Of a stretch of 35,413 nt of DNA, positions 11,042 to 18,892 are shown piece after piece. A program made the translations under genes and the position numbers. The notes under the pieces are model-generated. The model had not been told where the DNA came from and ran no database searches. It worked only from the letters and a program-made list of their open reading frames with translations. Where the stretch lies: positions 1-35,413 of IMG/VR virus record IMGVR_UViG_3300048123_000034; one strand, given 5' to 3'. Position 1 is the stretch's first letter; each line of letters opens with the position of its first letter. Source of the stretch: a virus.

Positions 11042-11073
11042 AACCCTGGCATAAGCCGGGGTTTCTTTTTTTA
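11042..11073 (+). terminator. Strong intrinsic terminator
   Basis: AACCCTGGC, loop ATAA, GCCGGGGTT (nine pairs, one G-U) followed by TCTTTTTTT. Confidence 0.85.
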
Positions 11074-11094
11074 ACAACAATCAATTTAATTATT

Positions 11095-11694
11095 ATGAAC
11101 AAGGTAACTGTAATTGAAAGCAACAATGGATCTGCTATTAATGTAAATCCTAACAACCCTGAATACGGATATATCCGTGTAGGACAAACACTAAGCAAGT
11201 TTAACCAAGATGGTTGGTTGCAATCTGAAAACCGTTATTTCCTTTTAAAAGGTAAACTAAATGAGTTGCAAAACTCTGGTATGAATGCAGGTCATACACT
11301 CCCTGGTAAATTGGTACGCCAAGAATCTCTTGAACCATTTGATTCTTACAGCCAACCTAAAGTAGCAGGTGATAGTGGTGTGGTATGTACCTTAAAAGGT
11401 CAACCTATTTACTCTCGTGTAGTATATGATGGGTCTGGTACAATGGAAGATACTCTTATTGCACATGACAATAAAGAAGAAATTGTAGCTGCACTAGCAG
11501 GTAATAGTGTACGTCCTGTAGTTGGACCTGCAGATTTATCTGAAGCTTTTGAAGCTGAAACAGAAACTACTAATGAAGTAGAGGAAGAAGTAGAATCAAA
11601 AGTAGATAACACTTTAACTGAGGAAGTTGAAGTAGAAGAAGTTATCAATGAAGTTGAAGAAGATCTAGACTTAGATACTGACTTTGAAATGTAA
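11095..11694 (+). CDS. Hypothetical protein with an acidic tail
   Basis: A 199-residue protein. Residues 1-145 are beta-rich (start MNKVTVIESNNGSAINVNP; later GYIRVGQTLSKFNQDGWL). The last 50 residues are almost entirely Glu/Val/Asp, ending DLDLDTDFEM. An oligonucleotide-binding core with an acidic tail is one reading, as in single-strand DNA-binding proteins, but no signature proves it. It stands alone between two terminators, so it is a single-gene unit and may be made in quantity. Confidence 0.7.
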   Translation: MNKVTVIESNNGSAINVNPNNPEYGYIRVGQTLSKFNQDGWLQSENRYFLLKGKLNELQNSGMNAGHTLPGKLVRQESLEPFDSYSQPKVAGDSGVVCTLKGQPIYSRVVYDGSGTMEDTLIAHDNKEEIVAALAGNSVRPVVGPADLSEAFEAETETTNEVEEEVESKVDNTLTEEVEVEEVINEVEEDLDLDTDFEM

Positions 11695-11699
11695 GAATA

Positions 11700-11730
11700 T
11701 AGGGGAGGGTAACACCTCCCCATATTTTTC
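11700..11730 (+). terminator. Intrinsic terminator
   Basis: GGGGAGG and CCTCCCC enclose GTAACA, followed by ATATTTTTCTT. Confidence 0.8.
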
Positions 11731-11756
11731 TTATCTTAGTCTCTTAATCTAAGCAT

Positions 11757-12083
11757 ATGAATCTTAACAACTTATCTCCAGAACAACTTGTATTCTTATA
11801 TCTAAGACACATCAGATACATAGAAGTGCATGATGAAGTATACGAGTCTATTAAGGAGCTCAACAAGGAAGGTGTAGAAACTAAACCAACCCTGCAAGAC
11901 CTAAAAAATAATAAGCATGTTGAAATGCTTAAACAAATTAATGAGGTACTAAGCCCAGTGTTTGAAATTATTACAGACACCTATCCAGATATGTTGGATG
12001 AAATCAAGAAGATAGTAGAAAACCCAATGAATCTTCCAGACTCACCTGTTGAAGAAGAGGAAGATGATGAACCGTTATTCTAA
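11757..12083 (+). CDS. Hypothetical helical protein
   Basis: A 108-residue helical protein: SPEQLVFLYLRHIRYIEVHD, then VEMLKQINEVLSPVFEIITD, ending in an acidic tail with EEEEDDEPLF. No family is recognised. It shares its last base with the next start, so it is coupled to the HNH gene. A small accessory subunit for the downstream nuclease/helicase is possible. Confidence 0.65.
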   Translation: MNLNNLSPEQLVFLYLRHIRYIEVHDEVYESIKELNKEGVETKPTLQDLKNNKHVEMLKQINEVLSPVFEIITDTYPDMLDEIKKIVENPMNLPDSPVEEEEDDEPLF

Positions 12084-12484
12084 TGCAAAAAAGAAAGAAG
12101 CTTTGTTCTGGTTGTGATACAGAACAATTCATCTGGAAAAGAGAGGGGCGTGACCTATTTTGTAGATCATGCTGGGGTAAAGTGAAAGCTAAAGACCCTG
12201 ATGCTCCTAAACTAAATCCAGTATCAGTTAAAAAAGCTTCACAGGATAGAGTATATAGTAAGTTGCGTAAAGACTTTCTATTACAGAAACCATTTTGTGA
12301 AGCCACTCTGCCAGGATGTACTAAGATAGGTACAGATATCCACCATACATACTTTGGAAATGATAGAGAGAAATATTATCTCATCACTTCTACCTGGAAA
12401 ACAGTATGTAGAAATTGCCATAACCTTATTCACGACAAGTTATCCAGTGAGGAACTACTTGAGCGTGGACTAAAAAGAAAATAA
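12083..12484 (+). CDS. HNH endonuclease
   Basis: A 133-residue zinc-containing nuclease. An N-terminal zinc finger is formed by CSGC and CRSC. The catalytic HNH module follows: FCEATLPGC, then DIHHTYF with the metal-binding/catalytic histidines, and CRNCHNLIHD with the final N and H. HNH enzymes cut DNA using one metal ion. In this setting, beside an SF2 helicase and a NinB-like protein, a role in recombination or branched-DNA processing is likelier than a homing role. Confidence 0.8.
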   Translation: MQKRKKLCSGCDTEQFIWKREGRDLFCRSCWGKVKAKDPDAPKLNPVSVKKASQDRVYSKLRKDFLLQKPFCEATLPGCTKIGTDIHHTYFGNDREKYYLITSTWKTVCRNCHNLIHDKLSSEELLERGLKRK

Positions 12485-12486
12485 AC

Positions 12487-12720
12487 ATGTTCAGAACGGA
12501 TGATAGAATTAAGTATGCTTTAAATGATAAGCTAACAATTGATGGTGAAACTAAATCAGTAATCACTTGGATCAATTTGAAACCTATTACCCTGAATAAA
12601 TTTTTGAATACTAACCCAAGTGTGACATTAAATCCACACGGTAATCTTACTTTAAAGAAAAAGCTAAATGAAAAAGACACGGGATCAAATACAAAAAGAA
12701 GCCCTAGAAGTAGCTCTTAA
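12487..12720 (+). CDS. Hypothetical protein overlapping the helicase start
   Basis: A 77-residue protein whose first 60 residues look like a small beta-rich domain (MFRTDDRIKYALNDKLTIDG; SVTLNPHGNLTLKKKL). The last 17 residues are basic and serine-rich. Its final 53 bases overlap the start of the helicase gene in another frame, so the tail may simply be read from helicase codons. It lies 2 nt after the HNH gene. Confidence 0.55.
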   Translation: MFRTDDRIKYALNDKLTIDGETKSVITWINLKPITLNKFLNTNPSVTLNPHGNLTLKKKLNEKDTGSNTKRSPRSSS

Positions 12721-13792
12721 TAATTCCCGTTGTACTCTTGCAATATCTATGGGAGTTGGTAAGACTCTCATAGGATTGAAACACATGGCTGCCGCCGCCA
12801 CCTCTAAAGAAGATAAGTTCTTAGTAGTGGCACCAAAGCTATCAATACACCAGTCATGGAAAGATGATGCTGTTAAATTCAATTTAGAGCACCTCTTAGA
12901 GCATATCACCTTTACAACCTACTTATCCCTTACAAAGCATGATAAAGAGGCTTATACGTACATCTATTTAGATGAGTGCCACAGCCTTAAATACAATCAT
13001 GATTTCTTTTTAATGTCTCATCAGGGTGGAATACTTGGTCTAACCGGTACACCACCAGTAAGAAGAGGCAGTGAAAAGTATGAACTTGTAAGTAAGTACT
13101 GTCCTGTAATGTACAAGTTTGGAGTTGATGATGCTACTGAGAATAATATTCTAAATGATTACCAGATCATCATTCACACTATGCCACTCAGTAAGGAAAG
13201 AAATTATTGGAAGGAGACTAAAGATGGTAGAAAGTTTAAAACCAGTGAGTTACAACAATATGAGTTCTGGACTCGTAGAGTTACTGATGCTCAGCCTGGT
13301 AAAGCAAAAGCCATAACCTCTGTACAGAGAATGAAAGCCATGATGGATTTTCCTACTAAAGAAAGATATGCTAAAATATTGTCTCAACAGATCAATAATA
13401 AGTGTATCATCTTTGCTAATACTCAAGCACAAGCTGATAGATTATGTCAGCATAGTTACCATTCCGGTAACTCAGATAGTGAAGACAACTTGCAACTGTT
13501 TAAGAACGGAACAATAGATAAGTTAAGCTGTGTACTACAACTTAATGAAGGAGTAAGTGTACCTCATCTAAAGTCTGGTATTATTATGCATGCATATGGT
13601 AATGAAACTAAGAGTGCTCAGCGTATTGGTAGATTATTACGTCTTAACCCTGATGATAAAGCCACCTGCCATATCTTAATGTATGAAAATACTGTAGATG
13701 AGCAGTGGGTGCGTAGTGCACTCAAGTCTTTTGACTCAGCTAAGATTAAATATTATGATCATCTAAAATTTGAATACCGGGACTATGAATAA
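12668..13792 (+). CDS. Superfamily 2 helicase
   Basis: A 374-residue SF2 DNA/RNA helicase or translocase with the motifs in order: Walker A MGVGKT (about 28-33), motif II DECH, motif III GLTGTPP, motif IV CIIFANTQAQADRL, and motif VI QRIGRLLRL with the arginine finger region. It is short for the family, with the two RecA-like domains and little else, as in many phage recombination helicases. SF2/SNF2-type helicases are part of the replication sets of several Bacteroidota phages. With HNH and NinB-like genes on either side, it probably serves recombination-linked replication. Confidence 0.85.
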   Translation: MKKTRDQIQKEALEVALNNSRCTLAISMGVGKTLIGLKHMAAAATSKEDKFLVVAPKLSIHQSWKDDAVKFNLEHLLEHITFTTYLSLTKHDKEAYTYIYLDECHSLKYNHDFFLMSHQGGILGLTGTPPVRRGSEKYELVSKYCPVMYKFGVDDATENNILNDYQIIIHTMPLSKERNYWKETKDGRKFKTSELQQYEFWTRRVTDAQPGKAKAITSVQRMKAMMDFPTKERYAKILSQQINNKCIIFANTQAQADRLCQHSYHSGNSDSEDNLQLFKNGTIDKLSCVLQLNEGVSVPHLKSGIIMHAYGNETKSAQRIGRLLRLNPDDKATCHILMYENTVDEQWVRSALKSFDSAKIKYYDHLKFEYRDYE

Positions 13793-14159
13793 TATCCAAG
13801 TAACTCTAATTAAAAAGGATGGTAAGCTATTGTTTAGAAGTGATATAGAACAAAAGAGCTATAATGATTTCATAGCAAATCTTCCTGAAGGTAGTCAAGC
13901 TGATATATTTATGAGCACAGATGCAACTGGTAAGGGTACTAATACCCAACTGGCTAAGGTTCATAAGTCTATTAGAGACATCTGCAACTTCACAGGTAAC
14001 ACCTTTGAAGAAATGAAATCAGAAGTAAAAAAGAAAGCCGGGCTCTATTCAGGACCTGGCTCTCTTAAATCTTTTGCAGATTGTAGTAAGGATGAATTAA
14101 ATCTGGCTATACAAGCATGTATAGAGATAGGAGATTTTACAGGAATTAATCTTCGTTAG
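13785..14159 (+). CDS. NinB/Orf-like recombination protein (tentative)
   Basis: A 124-residue protein. The second half (TQLAKVHKSIRDICNFTGNT, FEEMKSEVKKKAG, then SLKSFADCSKDELNLAIQAC and a final GINL) matches the helical pattern of phage NinB-like proteins, which help load recombinases onto SSB-coated DNA. The assignment is from pattern, not a strict motif. The ATG is preferred to an upstream TTG and overlaps the helicase stop region. Its 3 prime end overlaps a minus-strand gene by 14 bases. Confidence 0.5.
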   Translation: MNNIQVTLIKKDGKLLFRSDIEQKSYNDFIANLPEGSQADIFMSTDATGKGTNTQLAKVHKSIRDICNFTGNTFEEMKSEVKKKAGLYSGPGSLKSFADCSKDELNLAIQACIEIGDFTGINLR

Positions 14160-14421
14160 ATTCCTCAATATCCTTCTCAGTAATCTTATCTTGTTTCTTA
14201 GCCTGCTCTTCAATCTCACGCATTAAGACTACAACAGTCTGTAAATGAGCTACATAAGCATCATCAATAGTGTTGTTCTTAATCTTCTCAAAGACTTCAG
14301 TAATATACTGAGGTTCTTTATCTTCAAGTAGATAAAACATAAGAGCTTGAATGCGGGCATAAAAGCTACCGTTAACTCTGATATCAATGATATCTTCTTC
14401 TTTAATAGTATTAACAATCAT
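14146..14421 (-). CDS. Small hypothetical protein on the opposite strand
   Basis: A 91-residue acidic helical protein starting MIVNTIKEEDIIDIRVNGSF. Its middle is helical (YARIQALMFYLLEDKE) and its end is acidic (EKDIEESNED). It is the only minus-strand gene in this stretch. It converges on the NinB-like gene with a 14-base overlap and diverges from the UDG gene with only 5 bases between the start codons. Such a lone antisense gene may be expressed at a different time. No family is recognised. Confidence 0.65.
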   Translation of the reverse strand: MIVNTIKEEDIIDIRVNGSFYARIQALMFYLLEDKEPQYITEVFEKIKNNTIDDAYVAHLQTVVVLMREIEEQAKKQDKITEKDIEESNED

Positions 14422-14426
14422 AGCGT

Positions 14427-15143
14427 ATGAGTAATGTTACAGCTAATATAGTAAACTCACGGGAGTTTGCTGATAAAATTTACAAAAAGTTAGAACCAAC
14501 TGGTTGGAATACAGTACTTAGAATGTTTATTAAATCTAATGACTTTACAGATCTACTTGATAAACTTCAAGAAGAGGTCCATAACGGTCACAGGTTTACA
14601 CCTACATTTAAATATGTATTCAGAGCCTTTGAGGAGTGTCACTATGATAATGTAAAAGTTGTTATAGTGGGACAAGATCCCTATCCTCAAATGCATGTTG
14701 CAGATGGACTCGCATTCTCTTGTAGTAGAATGGGTAGAACAGAAAAGTCATTGCAATATATACACTCTGCTATACAAAGCACTGTAGAAAATGCACAACC
14801 CAGTGTACAAGATCTACAATACTTAGCAGACCAAGGTGTACTATTACTTAACACTGCTCTTACTACTAGAATAGGTAAACCGGGTACTCATCAGGACTAC
14901 TGGAAGTACTTTATGTCCCACTTATTTAATGAATTATCTTTAAATAAGCCTGATCTAACTTACTTATTACTAGGTAAAAAGGCTGAACAGTGGGAAGATC
15001 TAATAGATAACGGTAATGTAGTAAAAGCAAGTCACCCTGCAAGTGCTGCTTATGCAGCTAAGCATGAGTGGGATTGTAATAATTGCTTTAACAGAGTGAA
15101 TGAAATCTTGGCTTCACAGGAGTTGCCAAGTATTAATTGGTAG
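14427..15143 (+). CDS. ung: Uracil-DNA glycosylase
   Basis: A 238-residue family 1 UDG, which removes uracil from DNA. Motif A is GQDPYPQMHVADGLAFS, with the catalytic Asp of GQDPYP and the following His/Ala/Gly loop. LLLNTALT is the conserved strand with Asn. The minor-groove loop is SHPASAAY rather than the common HPSPLS, a small change at the intercalation loop. The length is standard. UDG genes recur in replication regions of Bacteroidota phages including crAss-like ones. A hairpin terminator follows the stop directly. Confidence 0.95.
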   Translation: MSNVTANIVNSREFADKIYKKLEPTGWNTVLRMFIKSNDFTDLLDKLQEEVHNGHRFTPTFKYVFRAFEECHYDNVKVVIVGQDPYPQMHVADGLAFSCSRMGRTEKSLQYIHSAIQSTVENAQPSVQDLQYLADQGVLLLNTALTTRIGKPGTHQDYWKYFMSHLFNELSLNKPDLTYLLLGKKAEQWEDLIDNGNVVKASHPASAAYAAKHEWDCNNCFNRVNEILASQELPSINW

Positions 15144-15170
15144 GAGAGGGGCAACCCTCTCTTATCTTTT
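15144..15170 (+). terminator. Intrinsic terminator after ung
   Basis: GAGAGGG (15144-15150), loop GCAA (a GNRA-type loop), CCCTCTC, then TTATCTTTT. It separates the plus-strand genes from the convergent minus-strand pair. Confidence 0.8.
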
Positions 15171-15753
15171 AAAACGGTAGGATCTTTCTTACTTTAAGGT
15201 AGGCACCTGCTGCAACCACAGCAAACAAAGCAAACAAGAATAGTTTAAACTTGCGTTCAGACTTTTCAAGTTGTTGCTGAGTCTCCTCAATTAAGATATT
15301 ACGCTCTCTTACAGTAAATTCTAAGTCTTGCTTAATACTGTCAAGTTTAGCAATGTCTTTCTTAAGGATGTTCTCAAGAGCTTTGTCACGAATTGTTTCT
15401 GTTTTTGTGACAGTCTTATATTGAACCTTAACAGGACAACCTACTGATAAGATTCCTGAAGAATCTATACGTAAGGTAGTACCATCTGTAAAGATTGTGT
15501 CAATTTCTTTATATAAAGTAATAGAATTGATAGCAGATGAGTCAGATTGATAAAGAGTATCTACTCTTGTTTCTACAACAGTATCATTGATACAATAGCC
15601 TTGACGTATAACTTCAATAGCTACAATATCTAACTTGTTTTTGTCTTTAAGAACTTGTTTTACTGGATTACACGCCGGTAGGATGATTGACAGAAGCAAG
15701 AATATTAAGATCTTCTTTGCTAGGGAGGATGGCGTATGTTTGAGGAATCTCAT
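15169..15753 (-). CDS. Lipoprotein with C-terminal membrane helix, probable spanin
   Basis: A 194-residue envelope protein. The N-terminus has a basic start, a hydrophobic core (KKILIFLLLSIILPAC) and a lipobox LPAC with the lipidated Cys at 28. A beta-rich middle is followed by a coiled-coil stretch (about 125-165, IAKLDSIKQDLEFTVRERN). A C-terminal transmembrane helix (FKLFLFALFAVVAAGAYL) and a basic end complete it. A lipid anchor in the outer membrane plus an inner-membrane helix is the layout of unimolecular spanins such as T1 gp11, which fuse the two membranes in the last lysis step. Its start lies inside the 3 prime end of the gene upstream, as in Rz/Rz1 pairs. Confidence 0.65.
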   Translation of the reverse strand: MRFLKHTPSSLAKKILIFLLLSIILPACNPVKQVLKDKNKLDIVAIEVIRQGYCINDTVVETRVDTLYQSDSSAINSITLYKEIDTIFTDGTTLRIDSSGILSVGCPVKVQYKTVTKTETIRDKALENILKKDIAKLDSIKQDLEFTVRERNILIEETQQQLEKSERKFKLFLFALFAVVAAGAYLKVRKILPF

Positions 15754-15994
15754 CGTGTTGGTCTTTTGATGGAGAATTGTGAGTTATATCTTCTAATTTC
15801 TCACGGAGCAACTGTACTTCTTGTTCAAGATACTCAATCTTAACTTGATCTCTTTCTGATTGAGCCAAGAGCTCCTTGATGTCAGCTTTCATCTCTGTGA
15901 GATTAGACTGAAACATCATAAACCCTAGACCTACTACACCAGGTAAAAGCCAAGCCTTTACTTGATCAATAACAGGAGAATCATTTGTACTCAT
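15668..15994 (-). CDS. Membrane-anchored coiled-coil protein, possible i-spanin partner
   Basis: A 108-residue protein with one N-terminal membrane helix (AWLLPGVVGLGFMMF, about 14-30). A coiled coil follows (MKADIKELLAQSERDQVKIE to LREKLED), and the C-terminus is polar. This is the shape of an Rz-type inner-membrane spanin subunit or of XhlA-like lysis proteins. Its last 86 bases overlap, in another frame, the lipoprotein gene downstream. The two are thus likely co-expressed. The lipoprotein alone could span both membranes, so this partner may be a regulator or holin-associated protein instead. Confidence 0.55.
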   Translation of the reverse strand: MSTNDSPVIDQVKAWLLPGVVGLGFMMFQSNLTEMKADIKELLAQSERDQVKIEYLEQEVQLLREKLEDITHNSPSKDQHDEIPQTYAILPSKEDLNILASVNHPTGV

Positions 15995-16114
15995 TCTCTT
16001 AATATATTATATTTACAGGCTATCCTGTACACAAAACAACATAGGTGGAGAGTAACTCTCTCATATATAATATACAACCTATCAAAGTTTATTCCAATTA
16101 AAACCAAATTTAAA
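15995..16114. promoter_or_regulatory. Divergent promoter region with two palindromes
   Basis: This 120-bp gap separates the start of the minus-strand spanin-like pair from the start of the plus-strand replication operon. It holds TACAGG-CTAT-CCTGTA (16014-16029) and GAGAG-TAA-CTCTC (16048-16060), set in AT-rich sequence with several TATAAT-like stretches. These look like operator sites for a regulator controlling both directions, perhaps the DnaA-like protein encoded next door. Confidence 0.5.
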
Positions 16115-16672
16115 ATGCGAAAAAATAATCACAAGATAAACCTGCAAATCCCCACTGAGGTTAAGGTGCTGAAAGACTTATGGTTAAATATTTACATGGA
16201 TAATAACCTCACAGATACCAGAGAAAGATCTAACGTTAGATATAGACAAGCGGCAATGACTGCTATGAGAAATCATGGAAATCTTTCTTTAGCTGCAGTA
16301 GGTAGAATATTTGGTAAGGACCACGCTACTGTATTAAACGCTATGAAAAGACATAAGCAAGATATACAGTACGACAGACTTTATAAGGTTGTGTATAACA
16401 ATATAGAAAAACTTGTAAAGGATGCCCTAGATGATTATGACCTGCGTAATTTCAATGACATTGATATTGATCCTAATGAAATGAACTATCATGCCGTAGT
16501 AAGAGTGTATCGTAAACACATTGCCAAGCTAGAGCATGAGCTTAATCATCTTAGAGATGACAATGCTGCTCTAAGAAAGAGAGTTAAGTTTCATGTAGAG
16601 CAGTTCAATATTATTAATGAAAGATATCAGAATGTAAATAAACAACTACTAATCAAAACCGGCATGATATGA
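16115..16672 (+). CDS. DnaA domain IV-like DNA-binding protein
   Basis: A 185-residue protein. Residues about 20-95 match the DNA-binding domain IV of DnaA: a YRQAAMTAMRNHG helix, then SLAAVGRIFGKDHATVLNAM, the equivalent of the DnaA signature GRxFGxRDHxTVLxA. The AAA+ ATPase domain is absent. The rest is acidic, then a coiled coil (KHIAKLEHELNHLRDDNAAL and onward). The ATG after an A-rich leader is chosen; longer forms would run into the divergent gene. As first gene of the replication operon it could mark the phage origin, recruit host DnaA or compete for its boxes. Confidence 0.8.
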   Translation: MRKNNHKINLQIPTEVKVLKDLWLNIYMDNNLTDTRERSNVRYRQAAMTAMRNHGNLSLAAVGRIFGKDHATVLNAMKRHKQDIQYDRLYKVVYNNIEKLVKDALDDYDLRNFNDIDIDPNEMNYHAVVRVYRKHIAKLEHELNHLRDDNAALRKRVKFHVEQFNIINERYQNVNKQLLIKTGMI

Positions 16673-17256
16673 GTCAAATTAAATTCCTTAGTTACCTCAA
16701 CCAAAAAGGAATTACACCTACAGAATATGCAGCACTGTATGTACTAACGCAAAACGTTAGTATTGGTGAAGGATATAATGTAGACTATGATCATCTTTAT
16801 AACCAAGGCTTTCTTAGCCGTAAAGATGGTAAGTGGATCCCTACTAACAAGACAAAGAATATGGTGAAGTTTACATCTTCACTATTTAATAATGATATAA
16901 AAGAAAAAGAGTATGATGAAAACACGTTAAACACCCTAGTAAACAAGTTACAAGAAGTATATCCTAAGAAAACACCACAGGGAAGATCTATTAGATCCAA
17001 CAAAAAAGATGTAAAGGATAGGCTTATAAGATTCTTTATGGCTTACAACTATAGTTATACAACTGTAGTAGAAGCTATAACCCGGTATCTGGATGAGCAA
17101 ATAAACAGTACTGATAATGGTAAGTACCTCAGAGAACTGAGATATTTAATATTAAAAGGTAATGAAAGTAAGCTTGCAGATTACTGTCAAGACGTTTTGG
17201 ATAACCCAGTTATTCAAACTAACAATGTAGTAGATCACAGATTTAAAGAACTCTAA
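16669..17256 (+). CDS. Hypothetical replication-operon protein, possible helicase loader
   Basis: A 195-residue protein without a recognised motif. The N-terminal part (YLNQKGITPTEYAALYVLTQ) looks like a helical DNA- or protein-binding segment. The centre has KVYPKK-type and basic (SIRSNKKDVKDRLIRFF) stretches that resemble replication-initiation proteins. It sits between the DnaA-like and DnaB-like genes, overlapping the first by ATGA and preceding the second by one base, the usual place for a helicase loader. The role is inferred from position. Confidence 0.6.
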   Translation: MSQIKFLSYLNQKGITPTEYAALYVLTQNVSIGEGYNVDYDHLYNQGFLSRKDGKWIPTNKTKNMVKFTSSLFNNDIKEKEYDENTLNTLVNKLQEVYPKKTPQGRSIRSNKKDVKDRLIRFFMAYNYSYTTVVEAITRYLDEQINSTDNGKYLRELRYLILKGNESKLADYCQDVLDNPVIQTNNVVDHRFKEL

Positions 17257-17257
17257 T

Positions 17258-18223
17258 ATGCAATTTAAAAGTTTATATCAAGCGTTACAAGAAGCTGAAG
17301 ACTACATTATAAGAAGAAAAGAGGGGAGAGCCCCATCACTTAAGACGCCTTTTTCTAAATTAAATAAGGCTGGTGTAGATGGTATACCTTGGCAACACAA
17401 CTTTGTTATTGGAGCTAGATCTGGTGTAGGTAAAACTTTGATTAAGGATCAGATACTTAAGTCTGCTTGGGAACTAAACCCAGGTCAAGACATCAGGGTA
17501 CTTGACTTTAACTTAGAGATGCCACTCAGAGCTACAGGTATTAGAAACTTTAAATCAATTCTTAAGTGTACTAAAGACCACCTGCTTAGTGCAGAGGGTA
17601 GTAGTATTGACAAAGCAACTCTAAAGAAGATTAATATCATTACTGATTCTGCAAAGAATACACCTTGGGATATCATAGACCAACAGCCTACGGTAACCCA
17701 GATGTATAAAGTCATTAATGATTATATCAAACAGTTTAACAAATCAGGTAAGACAAAATTTATTATTGCTGTTGACCACAGTATCATTATTAAAAGAGCT
17801 AAAGGACAAGATCAAAAGTCTATGCTTGAAGAATATGGTGCAATGGTTACAGACATTAGAAAGAATAATGAAGTAATATTCTTTACCCTGTCTCAGTTAA
17901 ACAGAAACATTTTAGAGAGCCACCGTATGGTAAATGGTAGAGCAGACAACTTTCCAAAGACATCAGATCTCTTTGGTGCAGATGCTTTGCTACAACATGC
18001 TGATAGTGTATTACTTCTAAACAGACCTGCAGAATATGGTATAACAGAGTATGGTGTACATAAAATACCCGTACCTCATGCTAACTATATTGGTGCACAT
18101 TTGGTAAAGAGTAGAGAAGGTCAGCAAGGTATTATACATATGGAAGCTAACTATGAAAACTTTGAGTTTGTAGAAATTGATAAACCCATAATTCAAAACC
18201 CCCCATTAAGTAATGATAATTAA
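17258..18223 (+). CDS. DnaB-type replicative helicase (ATPase domain)
   Basis: A 321-residue RecA-fold ATPase of the DnaB/gp4 type that should unwind DNA 5 to 3 at the fork. Walker A is GARSGVGKT (about 51-59). A conserved acidic LDFNLEMP follows, then the Walker B strand FIIAVDHS, FFTLSQLNRN (the Q motif region) and a C-terminal HLVKSREGQQG with the arginine-finger/loop region. The DnaB N-terminal domain is missing, so hexamer assembly may need the protein upstream. Short DnaB forms are common in phages. Confidence 0.85.
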   Translation: MQFKSLYQALQEAEDYIIRRKEGRAPSLKTPFSKLNKAGVDGIPWQHNFVIGARSGVGKTLIKDQILKSAWELNPGQDIRVLDFNLEMPLRATGIRNFKSILKCTKDHLLSAEGSSIDKATLKKINIITDSAKNTPWDIIDQQPTVTQMYKVINDYIKQFNKSGKTKFIIAVDHSIIIKRAKGQDQKSMLEEYGAMVTDIRKNNEVIFFTLSQLNRNILESHRMVNGRADNFPKTSDLFGADALLQHADSVLLLNRPAEYGITEYGVHKIPVPHANYIGAHLVKSREGQQGIIHMEANYENFEFVEIDKPIIQNPPLSNDN

Positions 18224-18229
18224 TAAGCT

Positions 18230-18892
18230 ATGACGAAAGAAGAAAGAGCAGAAAAAAGAAAAGAGCTTAGGAAGTTATTCCATCCTTACTTTGATAGTAT
18301 TGGAGAAGATAACCCCTATTACGTACCTAAATCTATTAGGCATGAAGGCACAGAAGGTAACACCTATTTAGCATGTAGCTTCTTTGAAAATGAATTAAGC
18401 ACCATTGGAAAGATAGGACATGTTTATGTAGAGAACGTTGACTGGAGAAACTATGATAGACTCTCTAAGGAAAACTATAAGCTATATAAGTGGACCTTTA
18501 ACCCATATTGGGATGATCTTTCAGAAGGTTATGAAAAGATTGTAGTCAACTCACAATCAGGTACTTTCTATAAGTACGCTGTACCTTTTGAAGAATTTAC
18601 TGTAGTAGGTGAAGGCTTAGATTTCTGGCAGAGCTTTAACAAACAAGAGGAACTTCCTTTGTTTGACATGAGCCCTATCTCAGGAGTTAAACCTAAGCAT
18701 GAACCTATTGATCAAGCAACAGCATTTGAGAAACCTCAACAAGGATTTGACTTATCTGCTATTGAGGAAGATGGTATTGACACAAGCCTGTTAAAACTAA
18801 CTGCTAGAGATCTCTATGCTATTACACATAGAAAGCCGGTAAGTAGTATCCCAGGTATCAATGAGTTTATTAACAAAGAAAACAATGGCTAA
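18230..18892 (+). CDS. Hypothetical replication-operon protein
   Basis: A 220-residue protein. It has a basic N-terminal helix (MTKEERAEKRKELRKLFHPY), an aromatic beta-rich centre (HVYVENVDWRNYDRL) and a C-terminal region with helical ARDLYAITHRKPVSSIPGIN. No family is recognised. It lies between the helicase and the Sak4-like ATPase, with a TAATG overlap to the latter, so a role in that complex is plausible. Confidence 0.65.
   Translation: MTKEERAEKRKELRKLFHPYFDSIGEDNPYYVPKSIRHEGTEGNTYLACSFFENELSTIGKIGHVYVENVDWRNYDRLSKENYKLYKWTFNPYWDDLSEGYEKIVVNSQSGTFYKYAVPFEEFTVVGEGLDFWQSFNKQEELPLFDMSPISGVKPKHEPIDQATAFEKPQQGFDLSAIEEDGIDTSLLKLTARDLYAITHRKPVSSIPGINEFINKENNG

Noticed and set aside
11409-11723. 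104-codon minus-strand serine-rich frame
   Set aside because: The serine/threonine runs are the complement of the Glu/Val-rich acidic tail on the plus strand, a composition artefact.
12004-12306. 100-codon minus-strand frame
   Set aside because: It lies entirely opposite the hypothetical helical protein and the HNH gene, whose motifs are clear. It has no leader or neighbour of its own.
15962-16114. 51-codon N-terminal extension of the DnaA-like protein
   Set aside because: It would overlap the start of the divergent gene and contain no conserved sequence; the ATG at 16115 follows an A-rich leader.
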